Part shown: piece after piece, positions 10,774 to 22,700 of the stretch
Layout of the letters: every line of letters begins with the position of its first letter
Position numbering within the stretch: the stretch's first letter is position 1
Source: Monodelphis domestica
Taxonomy: Eukaryota > Chordata > Mammalia > Didelphimorphia > Didelphidae
NCBI RefSeq assembly: GCF_027887165.1
Contig: NC_077235.1
Coordinates: forward strand, 3,737,506-3,801,505
Reading direction: 5' to 3'
Length of the DNA: 64,000 bases
Program-made: the position numbers and the translations under genes
The notes under the pieces: model-generated
What the model saw: the letters and a program-made list of their open reading frames with translations, nothing else
The model's database searches: none
What the model was told of the DNA's origin: nothing

Positions 10774-13700
10774 GTCCCCCCCCCTCCCTCCTTTCTACAT
10801 CACCCTGGCCTCCCCAGAGCCATGGCATTCCATGGGCCACTCTCTGATGTGACCCTGTTCTTGCCCCTTGCAGTGTACCCCAGTGAGCAACAGAACCGAT
10901 ATGCTCATTCGGGAGCTCGAGATGGAGCCACAGGCTGCTGTGGGCTACCTGGAGAACACCCCATTGGCTGCTCCATCTGCAGAAGAGGAGGGCGATGCTG
11001 ATGACTTCGAGGGGGGAGCTGTGGGTGGTGCCCCTGCAGAGGTGTGCCAGCCCTCCAGCTTGGTGCCCCCAGCCTTCAGATCCAAGGATCAGATGGTCCT
11101 GAGAGCTAACAGCCTGAAGAAGGCCCTGAAGCAGGTCATTGAACAGGCAGAACAAGGTAAGGGGTCTAGGTCTGGGGGCTGGGACAGATCTGAAGCCCAG
11201 GTGATGGGGGTGGGGGAGATTGGAGGAAAGCAACTGTTCACTGTTAGGTAAAAGCCTCCAAAAACTGAGTCTGTGCCCAACCAGGCCAAGGATGGCAGCA
11301 GGGATCCCCAGCCCCTCCCCGCCTCCCAGGCACTCCTCTGACTTGCTGCTCATCCTCTCCCAGTAGCCATTGCCTCTGGTTTTCTGATCTCCTAAATAGC
11401 TTCTCCAATGTGCCCAGCCAGGATCACAGTGGGGTTGTAGCGATGCTCCCAGGCAGGGTCCCTCAGCTCCTCGACTGCCCCCCTTGAGGTGGCTGCTGCT
11501 TCCTGCCCTCACTGTGTTCTCAAAGCCGTGGATATAAAGCAGGTCAAAGCTCAGAAGGCCGTCGAAGCCGCCAGCACCAGGCATGGCGAGTGCCGGGGGT
11601 TCAGTGTCTGAAAGGTTGGCTTCCAGGCCCTTTGGCTGCCCGTTGGCACCTCTGGGGGAGCTCTGACTGAGAAGGCAAAGAAGGCACTTAACCCACACCC
11701 ATCTTCCCCTGCTATCTTGGGATCTGGGTCAAGAGCAAAGTCCCTTCACACATTGTGTGGCCCTGTTGCTCAGCAGCAGAGAGCACCAAGAAGGGCAGTC
11801 AGTCAGAGGGAGGGCCCCCTAGTGCAGAAGGGGGGATCCTGCCAAAGCCTCAGAAGGTACCAGAGTGGAGAAAGAGAGTCAGGCACATGACTGTGGACAG
11901 AGCTCAGTGGACTGTTAGTGCCTGACACACAGTAGACATTTACCAAATGCTTGTAGCTTCGTTGGTTCTCAGAGAGAACTGTCGAGCGCCCGTGTGTGAA
12001 GGAATATAAGGAGAGATGAGCAGAAGGCCCAGGACTTGGTTTGGGGGGCCCAACCCCCTACCTCAAGCTGGACTGGCGTTCCAGCCCTTTGGGAGAAGCA
12101 GAGGCGGATACCAGGAGGAGCCCAGCAATGGGCACTGAGCAGCCAGGCTACTCGATGAGTAGGACAAGGCCAAGCCAGCATTGGCAGTCAGGCCCCGAGG
12201 CCCAAACCTGGGTTATTTGGCCCAAATGGAACAGGTTCCTCTGGCTTCCTCGCTCCCCTTCTGCATAGCAGTTGATATTAGAGCAGGCATAGTAGAGCTC
12301 ACACTTGGCTTCTCTGAAGGGCAGAGCTCAGAGGAAATCAGCAAGGAGTCCCAAAGCCTCAGTAAGGGTCCTGCCCTGCCCTCTTCTCTTCTCTGCACAA
12401 GCCCTAGGACCTGGGCGTCCAGGGAGAGGAAGGTGAAACTCATCCCTCCCTTTTCTCACCTGATGTTCCCCTCCCACTTTTTTTGAGACTTCATGCTGTA
12501 AGATGCCATCATCTGGTCCTGAGAAGAGGCTGGGGTCAATAGGGAACCCCAGCAGGCACTGGGGAAAGGCCAGATGTGAGCCGCTTGCCTGGTTGGCCCG
12601 TTTACTCATCTCTGCACCCTCTGTCACCTGACAATTCAGGCGCACAGAGGACTGTGGACAAGACACACAGGGAAAGAGGGGTTACCATCGCAAACAGGAT
12701 TTGCACAGACTGAACCAACCAGCTAATGGAGCCCATTCAGAGAACTTCCCTCTCCAGCTGTCCCCTGTCCTGCAGTTGGAGCAGGCTGAAGGCTAGATAA
12801 AGAGTGGTCCATGATGCTCACAGATTACTGGCCCCTTGGCCCAAAGGTGGCCCAGGGCAGTTGGCAGAATGTAATAGGGAAAGCTAAGTGAGGGTGGAGA
12901 TGACAAAAGGGACATTCTGGTGCCTCTGACGAAGAAGGCATTACCCCAAAGCTCAGCACTGGGTAAACTGAGCCCTGACCAGTGGCATCTCTTTGGCCAG
13001 ATTCTCGCCGTGACACCGTGTCCTCCACCACATCGTCTGTCTTTCTGGACCAACCAGATGACTCGAGCTCAAGCAACTTTGCCGAGGAACCCGTCACCAT
13101 GTAAGTATCGGGCTGCTCTTCCTCCAGTGGCCTCGTGTTTTCCCACCCATTCCCAGGCAAGAACTCACCCACATACCAGGAGACAAATGTGAGTAGCTGT
13201 CAGAGGCTGGACACATCAGGCAGGAGGTCAGCTGGCCAGGTGCCACAGTCAGGGAGGCGCCGTGCCCTGCTGTGTCATTCACTCACCCTCGTCTCCCTTT
13301 GTGCCCATAGCAAAGCCCAGAGGTGCCAGGGGCCTTGGCTATTTTCATGGCCCCTTTAGATTGCCTCGGGCGAGGCCAAAACATCTTGCATTTCTAGGCA
13401 TCAGAGGAGGGTCTGGGCAGCAGTGAGGAAGGCCTCCCATCCTACTCTGAGCGGTGTAGAAGGGGCTAAGGAGAAAACCCCTGGGCCCTGCAGAGCCCTG
13501 GCTCTCCAGCTCTGAACTGAATGAAGATACTGTTCTTCACACATGCTCACAGTAGGAGCATTGAGTTGGGATTGGAAAGGGAACCTCAAGCTCTTCAAGG
13601 CTGACTCCCTCCTCATTTTACAAATGGGGTAACTGAGGCCACAGGAGAGGAGGTGACTTGCCACAGGCCACACAGGCATCCAGTAGCAGAATTAGAGTTC

Positions 13701-16700
13701 AAACTCAGGTTGTCTGATTCCAAGTCCAATCCAGGTGTCTCCCCTCTTTATTGCCTGAGTCCATTCTCTGTCAGGGGCCCTGTGGGCCTGACTAGTGAGC
13801 TTACGTGTCTTTGCTCAAAGTGTAGGCAGGCTCACATGTCCCTATGTGTATGGAAGCAGCCTGGAGGCCCAGAAAGCTGCCTATTTGGCAAACCTCCTCT
13901 GGCCTTCTCTCCCCCCCCCCCATGGTCACTGCTTCTTCATGCAGGCCAGACAAAAGTCTGCCCAGCTAGTGGGCCTGATGAGCTACTCTCCCTGAGGGGG
14001 CAGCAGGCCCAGCTCTGTAGTTTGGAGTCTGTGGGGAGGATCCCACTAGCTACGCTCCCCCAAGGGTCTTGGAGGGGGAACGAAATCAGAGCAGCATTGG
14101 AGCTGGAAGGGACCTTAGCCACCGCCCTCATTTTTGAAAGGAAGCCCAAGAGGGGCTTGGCCCATGAAGGAGAAAGCACTGTGCCCAAAGTCACCCGGGT
14201 AGCCAGGATTGGGGCCCAGGACCCAGGACTCCAAGCCCACCTGGCAAGGCAAGGCATCTTTGTAGCAGGATTCCAACCTCAAGTGAAGCCTACCTCCTGG
14301 AGCTGTGCAGCTCTCTCTGCCAGCTGGGGGTCTTTGTAAGTCCCCAGTGCTCTGGGCTCACCCTGGTGGTTGCCCTTAAGCCATTTATTCTCCGCCTCTC
14401 TGGAATGCACATGTGGTCTGACCCTGGGAGGTCCCTCAGCGAAGGCAGTGGTAGTGAGAGCTCCTGTCCAGTTGGCACACTCATCTCCATCCTTTTGTCC
14501 TCATCTGTTGATTTTAGCCAATTCTCAGAAAAGTGCGTCATGAACAATTATTTTGGCATTGGGCTGGATGCGAAGATTTCTCTGGAATTTAACAACAAGA
14601 GGGATGAACACCCCAAGAAGTGCAGGTATGTTCGAGAGAGGCACGCCCCCTACAGACTCCCTTGGTTAGCACCTTTCAGACATCTGGGTTTGCCCTTGGC
14701 CCATTTGTTTCTTTGGCTCATGTTGCCTCTTCCTTTCCCAGAGGATAACACAACGTGGAGCTTGAGCTTTGGTGTCCAGGGATTAGAGAAAAGGCACCTG
14801 CCAGGTGCTGGACAAGCCCTTGGGCAATGCCCCGGATCAAGGGGGGCCATTTCCCAGGGCCAAGGAGGGCACAGAGCTGGGGAAGCCATTAGTGTTTCTG
14901 CAGAGCAGTGGTCAAGGTGACTTCTTGGGTCCTAGTCCCACACTAGAAAAGCACTCACTTGCCTTTGGGGACAGGCTCCTACCTGGTCTAGCTCCAGGTG
15001 GCCCTGTTAGGGTTCCAGTTGCCACCATCGCCCAATCCACTGGGTGTCTGCTTGGGCCCTTCGTGTGCATTATGGTCAAGTCTGAAAGTGTCAGAATTGG
15101 AAGGGACCTGAATTGTGTCCAGCCAAACCTCTCTTGATTCTGCAGTAACTAAGTCCCTAAACTCTCCTCTCGGTTCTCTTGGCAAGCTCAGCATCGATCG
15201 ATATGAAAAAGAGTCAATGGCAGCCTTCTCCCAAAGCAGTCTTGTGATCAGAAATGAGTCTGGGATGTGACATGCTGAAGCCTTGACGCCTTTGACGCCA
15301 GGGTCTGGCAGCTAGAAGGGAACTCAGCCGTTAGATACCATTCACACAAGTATTGAGGTTGGGCCTGGTCATGACTTTGCTCCTTTGCTTCTCTGGCCCC
15401 AGCTCTCAAGGCTGCCATCCCAGACTGATAGAGGCTCCCAAAGCATCTCCTGCTCCCCATCTTCTTTCTCATTGTCTGTGACTGGGCTGGTACAAATATG
15501 CAAACCCCACCTTTGGGTCAGCCTCCTTAAATCCTCTGGCAGAAAGGCAGTGTGCCAGCCTCAGCTGTCTGGGGCCCATTCTGCTGGCATGTGGGCACAT
15601 TGCAAGCATCTCTTCCCTCGTTGCCCCTTCAACCCACAGTACCAATAGTTGGGAGCAATGTTGCCTAACGACGCCATGGAGACCTCTAACTTTGGCCCCT
15701 GCGCTTCCTCCTCAGCTCAGGGGCACCTTATAGGCAGGACATAGTAAGTAGAATCCATGCTGCCATGTCTTTCCTCACTCTCCAATGAATGGCATTGTGG
15801 AGGCAGCCCCAAAGTGATGGAAGCACTGTGGACTGTGAGCTCCTGGAGGGACTTAAGTGGAAAGGCCCCTGGTCCAAGACTTGGTCACTCCACTGGCCCT
15901 CCCAGTCATTACAGAGATCCTCCTGCCTGGTGGCAGCTACCCTTGGAGGCTGTGCCCCCTCAGAGGAACCTCCCTGGCCTTTGCTTTACAAATGAGAAGA
16001 GCTTCCCCTTCAGGGAATGTTCTTGGGTCCCTCCAGTGGCCTGCCTGTTCTGTGCCAATTTTCCCTCTTGGGGAAGGAAGCCCTCCTACACCTCCAGGGA
16101 TCTGTACCCAGATGCCCACCTGCCAGTAGAGCTGCCCTCCCTCTCTCTGGCAGGCTGATGAGTGCCCTAAATAGAAATGGGAATCCTGAAGAGGCATGCC
16201 CGCTTCCTAAGGCCCCTGCCATCCAGAAGCCCTCATCTCCCCCGTTCCCATCTGTTCTTCAGCCCACTCCATAGGTATTCATTTGGCCAGGAGAAATTTC
16301 CCCGAGTGCTTTGCATCAAAGCCTCACATGCCAAGAGTTGGGCACATGCATTCACTTGCTCTCTTGGCATCCGTGGTAGTGGCTAAGAGGCCCAGGGAGG
16401 AGAAGGCCTTGGTCCTAGGCTCACAGATTGAGGCCTGGAAGGGGCCTGAGAGCCTTCTAGGTCAGTTTATAGGAATGGTGCCTTGGCAGGGCCTAGAGGA
16501 GCTCAGATCCTACCAGATCACCTCCAGTGAAGCTCTAAAAACATGCCAGGAGAGAATGATGACAAAAGACAAAAGAACAAGCCATCAGCTCCTCCCCCCA
16601 GCCAGGGAGGTGCAGAAGGCCTGTTGGAATCCTGCCGAAATAAATGCTGGGTACTGAGAGAAACCCCCTGAGTACTCTGAGCAGAAGAGAAGGGGAATGA

Positions 16701-19700
16701 GATGACCAAATAGGGTGATGGCTAGGGTGAAAAACCAGTAAGGAGAATTCATCACCTCCCCCAAGAACCGAACTCCTGGAAAACTAGAACAGGCAAGAGA
16801 GAGAAGAGCCTCCCCGAGACAAGGAGAAACATTAGGGGAGAAGCCCAAGACCTGAAAGCAAGCCAAGGACTCCCCTTGTTTTTCAGAGGAAACTTGTCTG
16901 AGTTTACACACAGATTCCAATATAGGGCCCTGCTCTGTGTCGGATGTGGACTTGCCCAGTGGCACATAAGTTGCCCACAGGTCTCGCAGAGCCAGGATCC
17001 CCCAGATGCTCTCTTTGCTTGCCCCTTCTTGCCCCTGACTCTGACCTATTTCTGTGCTCTCTCCAGGACTCTAGGCCTCTGCACGCTCTTAGTCTCCATT
17101 CAAGCCACCCTCCCTTAAGCTGGTAGGCCCCTGGTCTGAGCCTTTCACAACTTTTCTGTTGTGAGCTGCCCCCCAAGCCCACCCCACTGGGCCTTGCCTC
17201 TGCCCCAAAGCTGTCAGCATGGACTCCCATAGGCTCTTCATTTCCATATGTAGTTGCCCTCCTCATGGAAGAACCAGGAACAGAGACAGAGGCTGGTTCT
17301 CAATGGCAGGGATTTGAGCAGACTTCTAGGACCCAGAGGGCCCTTGTAGCCGCACACATTGGGCCATCCCACCTTAATGCCTCTGGATCAGGTAGCGGAG
17401 CCTTATGGTGCCGTCTCTCCTACAGCTCACTGCTACCTGGCAGGTTTCAGTCCATCCCTTCCCTCTCTGTCAATTGTTCTCCCGCCTCACTGCCTTTCTT
17501 CTCCCCTCTCCCACCCATAGCAGCCGCACCAAGAATATGATGTGGTATGGGGTGCTGGGGACCAAAGAACTTCTGCAGCGTACCTATAAGAACCTGGAGC
17601 AGCGAGTGCAACTTGAGGTCAGTAGCAGAAGGGCCTGGGTCCTCTGGGCCACACCATCAGCCCTTCCCCCTCCCCCCCCAGCTCCAGATGCCCTTTATTT
17701 CATTGTGCTCTCAAAGTGGCCATTGCCTGTCCCTTCCCATGGAGAGCAAGAAGAGGCCTCAAAAGCTGTCAAGGTCAGAGGTCTCAAACTTGGGGCCTAC
17801 TGGCTACATGGAGCCTATAAAACCCTTCGCTCCATCTCAGAGAAGAGGAGGCTGAGGCCCAGGCTTGGGAGCCAGGTCCTCCTGCCTCCCAGTTCTATCA
17901 CATCTGTCCTATCAAATCCCACTGTGACATGTTCTACTCTTCCTCTGGACTGCTTCCCCCTTGTGGTGAATATTCACACTGTCTCAGAATCTGAGAAAAA
18001 AATGGATACAGGCTCTAGGTCAGCATTGGGGAAGGTTTTTGAGGTCACATGCCAAGAGGGCAACTTCAGGCTGTCTGTGAGCCCCCTGCTTTACCTGAGA
18101 GGGCAGAAGGAGAAAGTGCTAGCTTTGAGTGGCTGGACAGAGGGGCAGGGCATGCAAAAATGTCCTTGGGCACTGGGAAGAGGGAGAGCAGAGCAGCTCC
18201 CCTGTGTTGGGGCTAGCACATGTGCCAATACTTCACCAATACAGTTTTAGATCAGTGATGGCAAACCTATATCATGGGTGCCAAAGATGGCATGTAGAGC
18301 ACTCTCTGTGGGCATGCAGTCATCCTCTCTACCCCGCCCCCCAGTTCATTACTAGAAAGGCAGAGAGTCTCCAGTGGGGCCGCTCCCCTCTCCCTCTCCA
18401 CCCTGCCTGACAACATTGTTTCACATCCCCCCCCTCTACCCAGAAGCCAATGGGAATGCACAGGGAGTAAGGTGTGCAGCTCATAGGAGGCAGAGCTGGA
18501 GAGGAGTGGAGCACTTGGGCCACTCCTCTCCCTCTCTCTACACTCACTGAGGACATTCCTTACTTCACCTGCCCCTCTGCCCAGTAGCATAATGAGAGTG
18601 ATTCCTCCCTCCACTGTGTGGGGTAAAGGAGGCAGGGCACACCAGCATTTGATGGAGGAAAGGGCACAGCACGTGGGGCCTGGCACTCGGTCTGGGGTGG
18701 ACCCCAGAACTCCTTCTCTAAAAGCTTTGCCATCACTGCTCTAGATCATAGAACATAGAAGGAACGTTGGTCCAAAGCTAGAAAAGACTTCTGAGACCAT
18801 AGACTCCTGGAACATGAGGGCTAATAGAGCCCTTAGGAGCCAATGAGTCTAACTCTCCTCATTTTACGGGTGAGGAAAGCAGCCCACATATCAGCTCATA
18901 TCTGAAGCTGGACTTGAAGCTGACTTCCTGGGCCTTGCAAGCCTTGGAAGTGCTCTACTCCCACAGCATACTGTCTAGGCCCATCATTCGGCCTCTCAGC
19001 TGCTGGTGGCCATCACTTTTAGGGCCATATAATCCTAGAGGAGACCTTGGAGAACACCCAGTTCAACCTCCTCACCTCTTCACAAGAAGGCATCTAAGCT
19101 CCCAGGTCCTCTGTGGCGTTGCTACTTTCCAGCCTTCTAAAGCACCAAGGCCCAAATCTTTTCTTTGCTCTTCAGTGTGATGGTGAAATCATGGCCTTGC
19201 CCAGCCTGCAGGGAATTGCTGTTCTCAACATCCCCAGCTATGCAGGAGGCATCAACTTCTGGGGCGGCACCAAGGAAGACAATGTAAGTTGTTGCTTTCA
19301 GCCACAAGGGGGTCCCTCAGATAGGACAGCTAGCCTGGCCAAAGATGCTCCAAAGCCTGAGCTCTGACCACTGGCCCAGACATACCTGGAGCAGGGCTCA
19401 GCCTTCTGGGGCTATGATGAGCAGGGAGAAGAGCTGGCTAGTCTGAAGTGGGGGTGGGGGAGGCTTGGAAGCTGGTTCTCCCAGCCCTGGAGGTTTTCGG
19501 TGTCCCATCAGCATGCTAGCTTTCCGAGTTCAGGCCTGACCCACCACCTGACTGAAAGCGAGAAGTAATCCCCCACAAGTGAGGGTGCTACACTTAATCC
19601 AGCCAGGCCCCAGGGAGGGAGAGAAACAAAGGGGCTCCACATCCCTCCTTCCATGGCCCCCAGATCAACTCCCTAGGCCAGTTTTCCTCAGGGCTGCTGG

Positions 19701-22700
19701 CTTTCAAGGGAATCTCAGATCCTCCGACTTTCAGGGGCCTGGCAGCTATCTTATCCATCCCAAAGATAGCGCCCCTGTTAGGTGGCCTTCCATCTCCTTC
19801 CAGGCTTGGCATCTGGGGAGCTGGGGCCAGGCAGCCTGGACTGGCATTGGAAGGAGCCGGGGATGCTCTACTCTTCCTCTTGGGCTCAGCTCCCATCCCC
19901 ATCTCTTGGGCTATTGGGGGTGGGGGAGATGACTTCGCCACTGTCCCCCTACAGAATTTTGGAGCACCTTCCTTTGATGACAAGAAGCTGGAGGTTGTGG
20001 CAGTGTTTGGCAGCATCCAGATGGCTGTGTCGCGAGTTATCAACCTTCAACACCACCGCATTGCTCAGGTAGATGGCAGGCAGTGGGCTGGACCAGGGTC
20101 GAGCAGTCTGGCCTAAGCCTCCATGGAGCTCACCAGGCCCTGGGCAAACACATCCATGCATACCTAGAAGGGTAATACATGGAGCCTGAATGGCAAGGAC
20201 TGGGAGCCTGGGCTCTCCCCCTGGGCTAGGCTGCTGAGGCTAGACAAGGAGCAATAAGTGTTATTAGGTAAAAGCACTTCCTATGGGCCAGGCAGTGGGC
20301 AGGAAGGACCCAGACTGGAGCTGGGAAGCCTCTGACTCATGGGATAACCTGAGCTAACACCACAGGAAATGGATTTTCTGACTTGGATGGGGCAGTGCTC
20401 TGAGCTCAGGATCCCCCTCACCTCTCTTTCTCCTCATTGCCTCACCTGCCAGTGCCGTGTGGTCAAGATCACCATCTGTGGTGATGAGGGGGTCCCTGTG
20501 CAAGTGGACGGAGAGGCGTGGGTCCAGCCCCCAGGGATTATCAAGATTCAGCACAAGAACCGAGCCCAGATGCTGACCAGAGACCGGGTGAGAAGTTGCA
20601 GAGTTAGGCTCAATTTTGCTTCAGCTATCACCCAGACCCCAAGGCCCAGCTTCAGCCCTGCCCATGGATCCACAAAGCCTCCAGGGGTCTCCCAGCCTCA
20701 TCCTTCTAAGGATCCCTGAACAACAATCACTGATTTGCTGACCAGCTTCTCAGTTTGTTGAGGGTCCATTGGCGGGTCTGCATGAGGAAAGGGGAAAGGG
20801 CAGTGGAGAGCCAGCTAGTATCCCCTCAGTGCCATCACTTACCGAGTACCTCCTTTGTCTCATGGGTCATGTGCCAGACACACTGCTAAGGGGTGTTAGT
20901 CTAGTAGCTCCTGCGTTGCAGAAAAGGCCCCACAATGCTTGTTTTCGTAGCTCGCGGAGGAGGAGATAGGGCAGACTTCTGACACCCTGGCGCAAGGTTT
21001 GGAAGAAGCTATGTCTCAGCTGAGATCTCCAGTCTGACCCCTGGACACCCAAACATAGCTTAGCAACCACTTCTACGGGGCGGGTGGGACAGGGTGTGTG
21101 TGTGTGAGTGGGGGTCCTTCAGGAAAGGGTTGGGCCATGTTTGGCCCCAAGAGAGAGACTGTCTCCTTTCTAATTGTCTTTCTTTGCCATTTTCCTCATC
21201 TCCAGGCCTTTGAGAGCACCCTCAAGTCATGGGAAGATAAGCAGAAGGGAGAAAGCTACAGATCAGCCCGCCCCCGGCTCAACTCGCAACAGTCCATGGA
21301 ATATCTCACCGAGGAGGAATATAGGCTGTTGCAGCGCTTTGCCCGCTCTGCCGACATCCTCATCACCAGGTGAATTAGCTGGTCTGTGAGAGATCTGTAG
21401 GGCTAGGAAGAGCCTAGGACAAGGGGGAGGAGGGCAAGACACATGGGAAGCTTGGCCTCTGCAGGGAGGCCCCAGCCAACCATCAGCATGAATGGCTGGA
21501 CTGAGGGGGTAGGGAACCAGCTTCAATTAGGAGTTCTAAGACCTGGGTTCTAGTCCTGACTGGGCCATTAATTGTCCCAATGATGGAGGAAAAAGTCTCT
21601 TCCCCCTCTTTGGACCTCAGTCTTTTCCTGTGTGAGATGAGGAAGTCTGAGTTCCCTACCAGGTCCAGATCTATGATCCCATGATCTTAGATGACTTTTA
21701 AGATTGCTTTCAGCTTGACATGTCTAAAGGATCTAGAACTTTCAGTCCCTAATACCTTGTGACTCTGCCTCGTAGTGTGGGGAAAAAATAGCCTTCTTCT
21801 TTCCCTCCTTTTCTCCCTCCCTCCCTCCCTTCTTTGGGAGTCAGCTTTCTCCTCCATAAGATAACTGGGGGGCTGGACCTTTCCAGCCCCACAGGCCTAA
21901 CTCCTTTGGGGCTTCATTTGGGGAAGCTTTCTCAGCCATCGGAGTTTGTACATCCCATGGTATACGCTGAGGTTAAATTTGTTATCTGGGGTCTGGACGG
22001 CCTGCCCTGTCCTCCTGCCTTTGGGAATGGAAACAAGCTGATCTTGCTTGGTCTTAGAGGAGACATATATGCACATCCATACGTAGCTCTGTATTAGTGG
22101 GTCCATCCGTTTGCCTCGCAGTGCACTAGGCCACTGTCTCAAAGCTCTAAGTTACAGGTGAGTAGCCTCCCCCCCACCCCCCCACCCACACCCGGAGAGG
22201 AAGTTCCTGCCTCGTTGTCGTGCACCATTAGAGGGAGTCTTCCTTGCCAGGTGTGGGCTGTGTCCACAGACGCCACCCAATGTCCACCATTCCAGCTGCA
22301 CTGAGAGGAGAATGCCCACAGTGAGCTGAGAAAGGTGGGAGCTCCCTCTCTTTGTGCCCCCATTGTCACTTCTTAGGCCTTGGCCGGTGGCCAGGTATCT
22401 CCTCTCTGTGTCCAAAACATCCAGACGTTGTGCAGATCATGGCCATCTGGGCAAGAAGGAGCATCATCCCACTGCCCTGCAGCCCCTGCCAAAGGCTTGG
22501 AGTGAGTTTATAAAGCTAAGGGTCAGGCATTCTAATCCCATGTCCAGCCACTACTTGCCCCCAAATCCCTAAGACCCAGGGAAACTGATGAGGCATCACC
22601 AACCCGTGGCAGAGATGGAGCCTTTTCTCTATATAAGCCCCCTTTTGTGCGGCTGCATGTCACGACCTGATGTGGGGACACCGGCGCGTGCGTGGTGCAG

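Noticed and set aside
10655..11698. 347-codon minus-strand open frame
   Set aside because: It overlaps a DGKK exon in antisense and ends in the CT microsatellite (Arg/Glu repeats). It is a shadow of a GC-rich exon.
13314..13360. Possible extra DGKK linker exon after cccatag at 13313
   Set aside because: The frame hits a stop within 17 codons with no donor before it, and the flanking exons already join in matching phase.
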